Shown here in pieces: positions 14,615 to 22,587 of a stretch of 58,457 bases of DNA (position 1 is the first letter of the stretch; the number at the start of each line of letters is the position of its first letter). The translations under genes and the position numbers were made by a program. The stretch comes from Ornithinicoccus halotolerans. Lineage in GTDB: Bacteria; Actinomycetota; Actinomycetes; Actinomycetales; Dermatophilaceae. The notes beneath the pieces are model-generated. The model was not told the origin of the DNA. It was given only the letters and a program-made list of their open reading frames with translations, and did no database searches. The stretch is from the NCBI RefSeq assembly GCF_009602535.1, contig NZ_WIQI01000011.1, forward strand, positions 1 to 58,457, given 5' to 3'.

Positions 14615-14698
14615 GCATCACCACCAGGCGTCAGCCGCCGGGGACCGTCACCGAGCTCGGCTCCCGAACCGTCTGGGCGCGGGCCGTCGCGTTGGGTC

Positions 14699-15565
14699 TC
14701 ATTCGCGCTCGTTGCCAGGAAGCTGGTAGAACCGCCGCGCCGTGCCGGCCCAGATGGCGGCGGACTCCTGCGTCGACAGGCCTGCTAGCAGCTCCTTACT
14801 GATTCCCGTCCACGTCGCGTAGTCGACGCCTGCAAGCAGGCTGACTGGCCAGTCAGAGCCCCACATGGTGCGGGCGGGCCCGAACAACTCGAGCAGGGTA
14901 TTCACAGCTGGCCGCAGATCATCGACCGACCATTGATCCCAGTCGGCCTCGGTCACCAGGCCGGAGAGCTTGACTGCCACGTTGTCGCGGCGGGCGAGCT
15001 CGGCGAGGTCGGCACGCCAGTCCTCCAGCTGTCCTCCCCGGAGGTCGGGCTTGCCGGCGTGGTCGAGTATGAAGGTTGTGTCAGGGGTCGCGTCGACCGC
15101 CGTCACCACGCGGGACAGTTGCGCAGGCGAGACGACCACGTCGTAGGCCAATCTGCGGTCGCCGAGGACGGCGAGGGCCTGGCGTACCGTCGGTCGGGCG
15201 AGCCAGCGCGGGTCTGCCTCGACCTGTAACTGGTGGCGCACCCCCACCAGCCGGTCGCCACCCGGGCGGTCCCGGGCCGCGTCCAGGTCATCGGCGACTC
15301 CGGTGGACGTCAGGTCGAACCACCCCACCACGCCAAGCACCCGGGGCTGCACGGCGGCGAGCGCGAGGAGCTCGCAGGTCTCTTCTCGATCAGCGACGGT
15401 CTGCACGACCACGGTCCCAGCGACCCCGGCGTGGTCGAGCTGTGGCTCCAGCTCGGCAAACGAGAAGGACCGTTGCAACGGGGCGAGCCCGTCCGTCCAG
15501 GGCAGGGGTCGCCGCGTCAGGTCCCAGACGTGGTGGTGGGCGTCCACGCGCCAGGCTGCCGTCAC
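14699..15565 (-). CDS. Amidohydrolase, probable aldonolactonase (L-fuconolactonase/rhamnonolactonase-like)
   Basis: A 288-aa amidohydrolase_2 family protein. The N-terminal metal motif VDAHHHVWDL is diagnostic, followed by GVRHQLQVE, FILDHAGKP (His and Lys positions), NVAVKLSGLVTEADW and MWGSDWPVS (the Asp ligand). Lactone hydrolases of the L-fucono/L-rhamnono-lactone group have exactly this order. It would open a sugar lactone to the aldonate, which the enolase-superfamily enzyme encoded upstream could dehydrate. GTG at 15565 overlaps the stop of that gene (GTGA). It is the last gene of the sugar-acid operon. The precise sugar is inferred, not shown. Confidence 0.85.
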   Translation of the reverse strand: MTAAWRVDAHHHVWDLTRRPLPWTDGLAPLQRSFSFAELEPQLDHAGVAGTVVVQTVADREETCELLALAAVQPRVLGVVGWFDLTSTGVADDLDAARDRPGGDRLVGVRHQLQVEADPRWLARPTVRQALAVLGDRRLAYDVVVSPAQLSRVVTAVDATPDTTFILDHAGKPDLRGGQLEDWRADLAELARRDNVAVKLSGLVTEADWDQWSVDDLRPAVNTLLELFGPARTMWGSDWPVSLLAGVDYATWTGISKELLAGLSTQESAAIWAGTARRFYQLPGNERE

Positions 15566-16800
15566 CGCTCGTCGCGGCCGTCACCGGCGGAGGCGGCCGT
15601 GTCCTGGGTTGGCGTGCCGTTGCCTGACCCGCCGTCCCGGCGGGCGAAGTTGTGCCGCTCCGGGGCGATCAGCCTGCGCCCGGCCCGCGAGGGTCGGACG
15701 TGCGGCCCACGCTCGAGGCCCCAGTCGCCCTTCGCCCCGAGGGTGGCGATGGAGTCCTCGTCGACGGTGATGCCGAGACCCGGGGCCTCACCAAGGATCA
15801 CCTGGCCGTCCTCGAACTGTTGGTCAGCTGTGATGCCCACCGGGGAGCCAAGGTCCTGGACCTCGATAGCGAGGTGGTTGGGCACGACGGCGGCGGCGTG
15901 GGCTAGCGGGTTGGCGTTGTAGGCGACGGGGCTGACCGGGAGATCGAAGGCGTGGGCGAGGGCGGCGACCCGTAGGAAATGGGTGATGCCCCAGACGCTG
16001 CCGGACTGGACGACGTCGACGGCGCCGTGCTGCAGGAGTGGACGGAACTGCTCCAGTCCGGTGAGGTTCTCTCCGGTGGCGACGGCGGCGTCGACAGAGC
16101 GGACGATGTGGGCGTGCCCCTCGACGTCCCAGCGGCGCACCGGCTCCTCGATCCATGCCAGGGGAACGCGTTCCTCCACGCGCCGAATGTGGCGGATCGC
16201 CTCCTTGCGCGACCAGGACTCGTTGGCGTCCAGCATGAGCGCTGGTGCGCGGCCTCCGGCGGCGTCTGCGTACAGGTCCCGCACCGCTGCTAGCCGACGG
16301 ATGTCGCCGAGGACGTCCAGACCACCCTTGAGCTTCACGGCGCGGAACCCGCGGTCGGAGAACTGTTGCTGCACCTCAAGCAGCCGCTCGTCGTCCAGCG
16401 GGCCGTCGAGACCTGAGGCGTAGCCGGGGACCACCCGGTCGCGCGCGCCGAGCAGCCGCCACAGCGGCAGGTCGGCCGCCTTGGCCTTGATGTCCCACAG
16501 GGCCATGTCCAGGGCGCCGATGGCCCCGAAGGTCGCACCGGAGTGGCCGGTCTTGAACACCGCGGACAGCATGCGGTCGTACAGCGCGGTGGCGGCGCGG
16601 GGGTCCTCGCCCTCGAGGGCGGGGAAGATCGCGTCGAAGCCGCGGTCGGTGCCCAATCCCACTCCGGTGAGCCCCGCGTCGGTCTCGACCAGCACCACCG
16701 GCACGACCGTAACTCCGGACTCGACGAAGCCGTTGACGTCCCCGATCGGCCGGTTCCACCGGTGGACGGTGGACAGCGTGCGGTATCCCGTGATGCGCAT
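15562..16800 (-). CDS. Enolase-superfamily sugar-acid dehydratase (mandelate racemase/muconate lactonizing type)
   Basis: A 412-aa enzyme. The N-terminal capping domain is followed by a modified TIM barrel with family residues: AVKLKGG (KxK base motif), LMLDANESW (Asp, metal ligand), AWIEEPV (Glu ligand), ATGENLTG (Glu ligand) and VDVVQSGSVWGITHFLRVA. SPVAYNANPLAHAA lies in the later part of the barrel. The last 35 residues are Gly/Arg-rich and look like an added tail. Relatives dehydrate aldonates such as L-fuconate or galactonate to 2-keto-3-deoxy acids. It starts 4 bases after the permease stop and overlaps the lactonase gene, so they form one operon. Confidence 0.85.
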   Translation of the reverse strand: MRITGYRTLSTVHRWNRPIGDVNGFVESGVTVVPVVLVETDAGLTGVGLGTDRGFDAIFPALEGEDPRAATALYDRMLSAVFKTGHSGATFGAIGALDMALWDIKAKAADLPLWRLLGARDRVVPGYASGLDGPLDDERLLEVQQQFSDRGFRAVKLKGGLDVLGDIRRLAAVRDLYADAAGGRAPALMLDANESWSRKEAIRHIRRVEERVPLAWIEEPVRRWDVEGHAHIVRSVDAAVATGENLTGLEQFRPLLQHGAVDVVQSGSVWGITHFLRVAALAHAFDLPVSPVAYNANPLAHAAAVVPNHLAIEVQDLGSPVGITADQQFEDGQVILGEAPGLGITVDEDSIATLGAKGDWGLERGPHVRPSRAGRRLIAPERHNFARRDGGSGNGTPTQDTAASAGDGRDER

Positions 16801-16804
16801 GTGC

Positions 16805-17632
16805 TCAACCCTTCGTCGCCCCGGCGGTCACGCCGTCGGTGATCTGCTTCTGGAAGAACAGGTAGAGCAGCAGTACCGGCAGGGCGGCGATCACGACGCC
16901 GCTGGCGAACAGCGGGATGTTGTCTGAGTACTGTCCCCGCAGCGCCGTGACCCCCACCATGAGCGTTCGGTTGTCCTGCGACTGCATCGTCAGCAGCGCG
17001 ATGAGCACGTCGTTCCAGCAGAAGAGTGCGTTGAGGATGCCAACCGACAGCAGCGCCGGTCGGCCGAGTGGCAGCATCAGCCGCAGGTAGATGCCCAGGG
17101 TGCTGGAACCGTCCACCCGCGCTGCCTCCACGATCTCCCCCGGGATGCGGCTGTAGTAGCTGGTCATCAGGAAGATCGTGAACGGCAAGAACTGCGATGT
17201 GTAGGCGAGGATCAGCCCCAGATGGGTGTCCAGCAGCCCAATCCCTCCGAGAATGCGGAAGAAGGGCACCATGATCACTTGGAAGGGGATCAGGAGGGCG
17301 CTCAGGATCAAAAGCAGGAGCACCCGGCTGCCGCGGAATCGAAGCTGGCTGAACGCGAAGCCGGCCATGGATCCGAGCACGAGCAGCGCCACCACCGCGC
17401 CGACGGTGACGATCGTCGAGTTGAGCACGTAGGTGTTCAAGCCGGAGGTCTGCCAGGCGGCGACAAAGTTGTCGAGGCTCAGCCTGTCGGTCAGGCCGAG
17501 ACGGTCCAGCACGTACTCACGGCGGGTCTTCTGCGAGACGTTGAGCGTGAAGAGCAGCGGGTAGAGCGTCGCGAGGGCGAGCAGCGCCATCGGGATCGCG
17601 ATGGCCCAGCGGCCTGGTCCGCGAGAGAGCAT
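16805..17632 (-). CDS. Carbohydrate ABC transporter permease (MalG type)
   Basis: A 275-aa inner-membrane protein with six predicted helices. The EAA loop EIVEAARVDGSSTLGIYLRL (about residues 160-179), where the permease docks onto its ATPase, is of the CUT1 sugar-importer type, and the C-terminus ends TDGVTAGATKG as usual for this subunit. It forms the channel with the permease encoded 3 bases upstream. No ATPase gene is in the cluster, so a shared MsiK-like ATPase elsewhere in the genome is expected, as is normal in actinobacteria. Confidence 0.93.
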   Translation of the reverse strand: MLSRGPGRWAIAIPMALLALATLYPLLFTLNVSQKTRREYVLDRLGLTDRLSLDNFVAAWQTSGLNTYVLNSTIVTVGAVVALLVLGSMAGFAFSQLRFRGSRVLLLLILSALLIPFQVIMVPFFRILGGIGLLDTHLGLILAYTSQFLPFTIFLMTSYYSRIPGEIVEAARVDGSSTLGIYLRLMLPLGRPALLSVGILNALFCWNDVLIALLTMQSQDNRTLMVGVTALRGQYSDNIPLFASGVVIAALPVLLLYLFFQKQITDGVTAGATKG

Positions 17633-17635
17633 CGG

Positions 17636-18640
17636 TCAGACCTCCTTCGTGGCGCGCTTGATGATGCGCAGCTGGGCGAAGCCCACGACGAGCATGAACA
17701 CGAAGAGCACCATCGAGGCGGCCGAGGCGAGCGCGGGACGGTTCATCTGCCCTTGCTGGACCCAGATGTAGAGCTCTGGCAGGTACGTCGCGCCACCCGG
17801 TCCGCCGGCGGTCATGATGTAGAGCAGACCGAACATACCGGTGAGCATGCCGATCATCGTGGTGACGAAGACGAACTGGATGGTCTGGCTCAGTTCGGGG
17901 ATGATCACGTGCCAGACCGTCTGCGGCAGGTTGGCCCCGTCCACCCGGGCGGCGTCCAGCAGTGACTGGTCAACGGTGGCGAAGCCGGCCATGAAGATGA
18001 CCAGCGCCATGCCGAACGTGGCCCAGATGTGGACAGCGATCACGGTAAGCATGGCGATCGAGCCGTCGCCGAGCCAGTCCACTGGTTGCATCCCGAGCCG
18101 CACCAGCAGCTGGTTGGCGGGACCGTCGAAGGAGAGCACGACGTTGAAGATCGCGCCAATGATGACCGGCGACAGCACGACCGGGAAGAAATAGACGCTG
18201 CGGTAGAGCCGGTGGCCCGGGACCCGCAGGAAGAGGAACGTTGCCAAGATCCCGGGCACTGACACCGCGACGGGGAGTGCCACCAGCAGCAGACCCACGT
18301 TCCTGAGGGCGGTACGGAATACCGGGTCGTCGAGCAGTGTCCGGTAGTTGGCGAGACCGACGAACGCACCATTGTCGGCGCCGTCGCCGGTGAGGGAGTA
18401 GTTGGCTCCCATCACCAGGGGGACGATGCGCAAGGCCACGACCACGAGCACGGCCGGGGCGACCAGCAGGACGGGCATGAACTTGTCCTCGGTCCACCGG
18501 GACCGCCGGCGGCCACCGGATGCACGGGCGTCGGTTGGCCTCTGCCGCGCCCGGCGGGGGTCCCCGCCCGACTCACCGGTCGCGGGGGTGAGGCCCCGCC
18601 CTCTCGGGGAGTCGAGCGGAGACGTCCTCGATGTGGTCAC
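17636..18640 (-). CDS. Carbohydrate ABC transporter permease (MalF type)
   Basis: A 334-aa permease. A hydrophilic Arg/Gly-rich N-terminal tail of about 55 residues precedes six membrane helices; the first is FMPVLLVAPAVLVVVALRIV. The EAA motif is SLLDAARVDGANLPQTVWHV. I chose the GTG at 18640 because it overlaps the binding-protein stop (GTGA) and removes an Arg-rich extension that is only the reverse reading of the upstream gene. It works with the MalG-type permease and the lipoprotein encoded beside it. Confidence 0.92.
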   Translation of the reverse strand: MTTSRTSPLDSPRGRGLTPATGESGGDPRRARQRPTDARASGGRRRSRWTEDKFMPVLLVAPAVLVVVALRIVPLVMGANYSLTGDGADNGAFVGLANYRTLLDDPVFRTALRNVGLLLVALPVAVSVPGILATFLFLRVPGHRLYRSVYFFPVVLSPVIIGAIFNVVLSFDGPANQLLVRLGMQPVDWLGDGSIAMLTVIAVHIWATFGMALVIFMAGFATVDQSLLDAARVDGANLPQTVWHVIIPELSQTIQFVFVTTMIGMLTGMFGLLYIMTAGGPGGATYLPELYIWVQQGQMNRPALASAASMVLFVFMLVVGFAQLRIIKRATKEV

Positions 18641-19947
18641 TGGTCGGTCGCCGCCAGCTGCTGTAGCGCGTCGTCGACGGTGACGCCGCCGTCGATGAGC
18701 TGCTGGGACAGGCGGTGCATCAGCTCCAGCGTCTCGGCGGAAAGGGCACTGTGCAGCAGGGGCTTGGACTCCGGCAGCCACGAGACGATGTCACCGACGG
18801 TAGCGATGCCCGCACCCGAGGTGTCGATCGTGGTGTCGGAGGCGATCGCACCTGCCTCCACGTAGAAGTCGGTGAGGGCCGCGGTGCTCGACAAGCTCTC
18901 GACCGCGTCGTAGGCGAGTTCGGGGTCGGCCGTCCACTCGGTCACGGCATAACCGATGCCGCCTTCGGCGGGCAGGAACGAGGAACCCTGGTCCGTCACC
19001 ACCGGGGGCTTGAAGACGCCGAGGTCCTCACCAAGGAACTCATCAAAGCTCTTCCAGTGCGCCACGTCAGAGATGAGACCGATCACATGAGCCGAGTCAC
19101 CGCCCTGGAACTTGGTGTACTCGTCCATGAACTTGGCGGTCGAGTTGACGCCGTCGTTGTACCAGCCCGCCTCGTGCTGGTCGACCCAGAGCTGGAAGAG
19201 CTGCTTTACCTCCGGCGAGGTCCAGTCCCGATCACCGGCGAGCCAGGCGTCGTACTGCTCTGCGCTGAAGACTCCAGCACCGTAGGTCGAGAGGTGAAAC
19301 TCAATGCCGATGCCCTCCTTGTTGCCGAGGCTGAAGCAGTCCTGGCCGGTCTCGGCGATCGCTGTGCACACCGCCTCTAGCTCCTCGTAGGTGGCAGGTG
19401 GCGCTTCCGGGTCGAGTCCGGCCTGCTCATAGACAGCCTTGTTGTAGTAGAACGGCAGCCCTTGCAGGGTGATCGGGACGGCATAGGTCGTGCCCTCGGC
19501 CTGGAAGGCCTCCCAGCCGGTGAGCCGCTCCTTGGTGTCTCCGAGCATGTCGTCCAGCGGGGCCAACGCTGAGATGCGCTCACGCATCTGGGCCCCGCCG
19601 TTGAAGAGCACCACGTCGGGGCCGGAGCCGGACTCGATGGCAGTGCCGAGCAGCTGGTAGTAGTTGTCGAACGGCTGGGCGACGAACTCAAGCTCCACGC
19701 CCGGGTGCTTCTCCGCGAAGTCGGCGCGGGCGGTCTCGAAGTAGGCCTGGGCCGCGGCGTCGCCGGACTTCCAGTCCCAGACGACCAGCTTGCCGTTCTC
19801 GCCGCCCTCGGCGGCCGAACCCGCATCGCCGTTGTCCGAGGCAGCCCCGCATGCGGCTACGGTCATCAACAGGGGGAAGCTGGCCAGAGCCACCAGCCGG
19901 GGGGACAGCGGGCGACGAGCCTTCCCGCTCGGGTGTGCTGCGGACAT
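18637..19947 (-). CDS. Sugar ABC transporter substrate-binding lipoprotein
   Basis: A 436-aa extracellular binding protein of family 1. A short basic N-terminus and hydrophobic segment (LVALASFPLLMTVAACG) end in a lipobox-like VAAC with the lipidated Cys near residue 34. KLVVWDWKSGD, followed by AYFETARADFAEKHPGVELEF, is the typical start of the mature fold. The ATG at 19947 is preceded by AGGAGGG at optimal spacing; a longer frame from 19989 is rejected. First gene of the operon with two permeases, dehydratase and lactonase, and divergent from the FadR-type regulator gene, with a palindrome between the two. Confidence 0.92.
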   Translation of the reverse strand: MSAAHPSGKARRPLSPRLVALASFPLLMTVAACGAASDNGDAGSAAEGGENGKLVVWDWKSGDAAAQAYFETARADFAEKHPGVELEFVAQPFDNYYQLLGTAIESGSGPDVVLFNGGAQMRERISALAPLDDMLGDTKERLTGWEAFQAEGTTYAVPITLQGLPFYYNKAVYEQAGLDPEAPPATYEELEAVCTAIAETGQDCFSLGNKEGIGIEFHLSTYGAGVFSAEQYDAWLAGDRDWTSPEVKQLFQLWVDQHEAGWYNDGVNSTAKFMDEYTKFQGGDSAHVIGLISDVAHWKSFDEFLGEDLGVFKPPVVTDQGSSFLPAEGGIGYAVTEWTADPELAYDAVESLSSTAALTDFYVEAGAIASDTTIDTSGAGIATVGDIVSWLPESKPLLHSALSAETLELMHRLSQQLIDGGVTVDDALQQLAATDQ

Positions 19948-20015
19948 GAGCCCTCCTGGGGTGTCGGTGGATCCGGAGGGCGCCTGCACCTGGTCTGCGG
20001 CGACCTCGTCCCGGT

Positions 20016-20032
20016 ATCATCGGACGTATGAT
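20016..20032. promoter_or_regulatory. Palindrome ATCAT-N7-ATGAT between divergent binding-protein and regulator genes
   Basis: Perfect 5-bp arms around CGGACGT, 67 bases before the regulator start and 69 bases before the binding-protein start. AT-rich half-sites of this sort suit GntR/FadR-family operators, and the position is right for control of both genes by the regulator at 20099-20860. Confidence 0.5.
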
Positions 20033-20098
20033 GTCGTATGTCAACGTTTTTCGCCGCGGCCACAGCAGGGCCGCCCGCAACCGGCTTACACTGCCGCA

Positions 20099-20860
20099 AT
20101 GTCGAGCGATGGACATCGGGTGACGGTGTCGCCGTTCGCCCAGAAGCGTGACCCCGCCCCCATGCTGGGCGTTGCTGTCGTGGAAGCGCTGGTCGACGCG
20201 ATCGTCTCCGGGGAGCTGCAGCCCGGTGAGCACCTGCCGCCCGAGGGCTTGCTCAGCGCGCAGTTCGGGGTCAGCCGAACCGTCATCCGGGAGTCGGTGA
20301 AGAGGATCCAGGAGAAGGGCTTGGTCACCATCGTGCGCGGCCGGGGCACCTCGGTGGCGCCGGTTCGGTCCTGGAACGTCCTCGACCAGGTGGTGCTGAC
20401 GTCCCTCATCAAGCATGACGACACCTTCGGCGTGCTGGATGAGCTGAGCGTGGTGCGCGCGCAGCTGGAGTCGGTGATGGCCGCCGGCACCGCCGAACGC
20501 CGTTCCGAGGCTCAGCTACGGCAGCTGCGAGGCCATCTGCAGCGGATGCGGGACTCGCTGGAGGATGAGGCGACCTTCCGTGCCGCCGACGTCGACTTCC
20601 ACGAGGTGGTGATGTCCGCCTCGGGCAACCGGTTGGCCGAAAGCATCGCCCGGACCCTGTTCGACCGGGCGCTGGAGAGCAGCCGCTACCGCGGTATCGA
20701 CCCGGCGGACAACTTCCGGGTGACCTTGGCAGAGCACGAAGCTGTCTTCACCGCGATCGCAACCCAGGACGCCGCAATGGCCCAGCAGACGATGCAGCGA
20801 CACATCATCGACGCCTGGCAGCGTCGTCGGCTCCCCACGCACCTGCCACAGCAGTACTGA
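20099..20860 (+). CDS. GntR-family regulator, FadR subfamily (sugar-acid cluster)
   Basis: A 253-aa repressor-type protein. The N-terminal winged helix-turn-helix spans about residues 20-90 (VVEALVDAIVSGELQPGEHL, then LSAQFGVSRTVIRESVKRIQ and the wing GLVTIVRGRGTSV). The C-terminal FCD effector domain (about 110-240) has the metal/ligand pattern DVDFHEVVMSASGNRL and LAEHEAVFTAI. FadR-type regulators of sugar-acid operons usually respond to an aldonate or keto-acid. ATG at 20099 is preferred over the much longer open frame, which would run through the divergent promoter. It probably controls the divergent transporter operon and itself. Confidence 0.9.
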   Translation: MSSDGHRVTVSPFAQKRDPAPMLGVAVVEALVDAIVSGELQPGEHLPPEGLLSAQFGVSRTVIRESVKRIQEKGLVTIVRGRGTSVAPVRSWNVLDQVVLTSLIKHDDTFGVLDELSVVRAQLESVMAAGTAERRSEAQLRQLRGHLQRMRDSLEDEATFRAADVDFHEVVMSASGNRLAESIARTLFDRALESSRYRGIDPADNFRVTLAEHEAVFTAIATQDAAMAQQTMQRHIIDAWQRRRLPTHLPQQY

Positions 20861-20873
20861 GCCGGGGCCGCGG

Positions 20874-20891
20874 AGGGTCGCTGACGACCCT
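20874..20891. terminator. Hairpin between convergent regulator and SDR genes
   Basis: AGGGTCG-CTGA-CGACCCT forms a perfect 7-bp stem with a 4-base loop, placed between the stops of two convergent genes. No long T-run follows, as is common in high-GC actinobacteria. Confidence 0.6.
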
Positions 20892-20904
20892 GCCTCGTTC
20901 GGGT

Positions 20905-21663
20905 TCAGGCTGCGGTCCACCCGGCGTCGACGGCAAGGACGGCGCCAGTCACGAACGAGGCGTCGCTGCTGGCCAGGAAGGCGATCGCGGACGCGACCTC
21001 CTCGGGCTGGCCGATACGCGGGATCGCGTGGTGCGCCTCGACCATGCGCTGCATCGCGCCCGGATCGGCGTCCCCGCCGACCTTCCCGCCGCGGATCAGC
21101 GGCGTATCGATGAGCCCAGGGGCCACGCAGTTGGCCCGGACGCCGGCCGCGCCGTGGTCCAGCGCCATCGCACGGGTGAGGTTCTCCACCCCGGACTTGG
21201 CCGCGCAGTAGGCCGAGCGGTTCCGCTCGCCGACCGTGCCGATCGCCGAGGAGATCGTCACGATGGCCCCTGCGCCCTGGCGCTCGAAGAACGGGATCGC
21301 CGCCCGGCAGATGTAGAAGACGCCGTCCAGGTCGACCTCCATGATCGTGCGCCACTCCTGCAGAGAGGTATTCGGGACGGTGTCGCAGCGATCGACGCCG
21401 GCCGCGGTGACCACCACATCGATCCGACCGTGCGCCTGGACGACCTCGTGGACAGCTGCCTCGATGCCTGCCGCGTCCGCGACGTCGACGGCCCGCCCCT
21501 GGACGCTGCGGCCGAGCTCATCCACGGCCGACTCCAGGGCCGCCTCGTCCCGGTCAAGCAGCACCACCCGGGCGCCCTCCTGGCTCAGCCGCGCCGCGGT
21601 CGCCCTGCCGATCCCGGACCCGCCTCCCGTGATCACTGCTACCTGCCCTGCGAACCGATCCAT
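20905..21663 (-). CDS. SDR-family NAD(P)-dependent oxidoreductase
   Basis: A 252-aa classical short-chain dehydrogenase. TGGGSGIG (residues 12-19) binds the dinucleotide; LLDRDE after the second strand favours NAD over NADP; NAG is replaced by TAAG; the catalytic tetrad includes the Ser in TISSAIG and YCAAK near residue 154. C-terminal FVTGAVLAVDAGWTA is typical. In the sugar-acid context it could be the sugar 1-dehydrogenase or the 2-keto-3-deoxy-acid dehydrogenase, but it is transcribed separately from the transporter operon and faces the second FadR-type regulator gene, so it could instead belong to the CoA-transferase cluster on its right. AGGAG precedes the ATG. Confidence 0.88.
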   Translation of the reverse strand: MDRFAGQVAVITGGGSGIGRATAARLSQEGARVVLLDRDEAALESAVDELGRSVQGRAVDVADAAGIEAAVHEVVQAHGRIDVVVTAAGVDRCDTVPNTSLQEWRTIMEVDLDGVFYICRAAIPFFERQGAGAIVTISSAIGTVGERNRSAYCAAKSGVENLTRAMALDHGAAGVRANCVAPGLIDTPLIRGGKVGGDADPGAMQRMVEAHHAIPRIGQPEEVASAIAFLASSDASFVTGAVLAVDAGWTAA

Positions 21664-21735
21664 CTCCTGCTCCTCCTCTGTGACGAGTGGTGCGACGCGC
21701 TGAGGCTATGCGCGGGGGCGCACGTCAGCAAGACT

Positions 21736-21769
21736 TTCATCAGACTATTTCCGCTTTTTGTCTGATGAA
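21736..21769. promoter_or_regulatory. Perfect inverted repeat TTCATCAGAC/GTCTGATGAA in a divergent promoter region
   Basis: 10-bp perfect arms (21736-21745 and 21760-21769) with a 14-base AT-rich spacer lie between the SDR gene and the second FadR-type regulator gene. This is a strong operator candidate, most simply for that regulator, and may hold both promoters' core elements. The spacer TATTTCCGCTTTTT is markedly AT-rich for this genome. Confidence 0.6.
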
Positions 21770-21828
21770 TCTTGTCAGGGGGCTTGGCTGATGTCTAGGC
21801 TGCTCGTGACCGACCGAGGAGGAAGCGC

Positions 21829-22560
21829 ATGGAACCCCGCGACCGCGCGGCGCCGTACCACAGCGAGGGCCTCCACGGCCGGCTGGTGCACCAACTCGGT
21901 CGCGAGATCGTGACGGGACGGCTTCCTGCTGGGGGGTCCCTTCCCACCGAGGAGCAGCTGGTCCGCAGTTTCGGTTCCAGCCGCTCGGCCGTTCGAGAGG
22001 CAACGAAGGTGCTGGTGGCCAAGGGGCTGGTGCTCTCTCGGCGCAAGGTGGGCACAATCGTCCAGCCCGAGTCTGCATGGAACCTGCTCGACCCGGACGT
22101 GCTGGCCTGGCGCTACGAGGACGAGCCGAGCAGCCTGCACCTGGATCACCTGGCCCAGATGAGAGTGGTCATCGAACCAGAGGCAGCGCGCATGGCGGCT
22201 CGGGCCAGGAAGCGTTCCGCCGCGCGCGCCATCCGCGAGAGCTACCACCGGATGGAAGAGACCGTGCACGACTCGGACGAGTTCATCCTGCACGACCTGG
22301 CCTTCCACCGGGCGGTGATCGAAGCCGGCGGCAATCAGCTGCTCGTGCATCTCCATGCGGTGCTCGAGGTGGCCCTGGCTGCCGCGCGCCAAGTGCACAC
22401 CCGCAACGTGCGCCGCAACCGCCGATCGCTGCCCGCCCACAAGGCTGTGCTGGAGGCGATCCTCGCCCGGGACGGTGACGCGGCTGCTGACCTGATGCGC
22501 CAAGTCGTGACCAACGCCCACCACGACATCCGCCGCGAGCGCCGCGCGGCCACCAAGTGA
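21829..22560 (+). CDS. GntR-family regulator, FadR subfamily (CoA-transferase cluster)
   Basis: A 243-aa protein. N-terminal HTH: QLGREIVTGRLPAGGSLPTE, then SFGSSRSAVREATKVLVAKG and the wing LSRRKVGTIV. The C-terminal FCD domain includes EPEAARMAARARKRSAARA, DLAFHRAVIEAGGNQLL and PAHKAVLEAIL; the His and Asp positions for a bound metal are kept. ATG at 21829 follows GACCGAGGAGGAAGCGC, with a good ribosome-binding site. It is the first gene of a rightward run and is followed after 27 bases by the CoA-transferase gene; the perfect inverted repeat upstream suggests autoregulation. Confidence 0.9.
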   Translation: MEPRDRAAPYHSEGLHGRLVHQLGREIVTGRLPAGGSLPTEEQLVRSFGSSRSAVREATKVLVAKGLVLSRRKVGTIVQPESAWNLLDPDVLAWRYEDEPSSLHLDHLAQMRVVIEPEAARMAARARKRSAARAIRESYHRMEETVHDSDEFILHDLAFHRAVIEAGGNQLLVHLHAVLEVALAAARQVHTRNVRRNRRSLPAHKAVLEAILARDGDAAADLMRQVVTNAHHDIRRERRAATK

Positions 22561-22587
22561 CACCGCACCGACCGACCAGGAGCCGCC

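Larger units (their letters stand above)
14388..14698. other. Stretch between the MerR unit and the amidohydrolase gene
   Basis: About 310 bases without a gene. It holds the MerR-type promoter (14397-14426) and the degenerate third copy of the tRNA-Arg 3' end (14537-14614). Rightward frames through the repeat are translations of tRNA-like sequence and are not genes. Confidence 0.6.
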
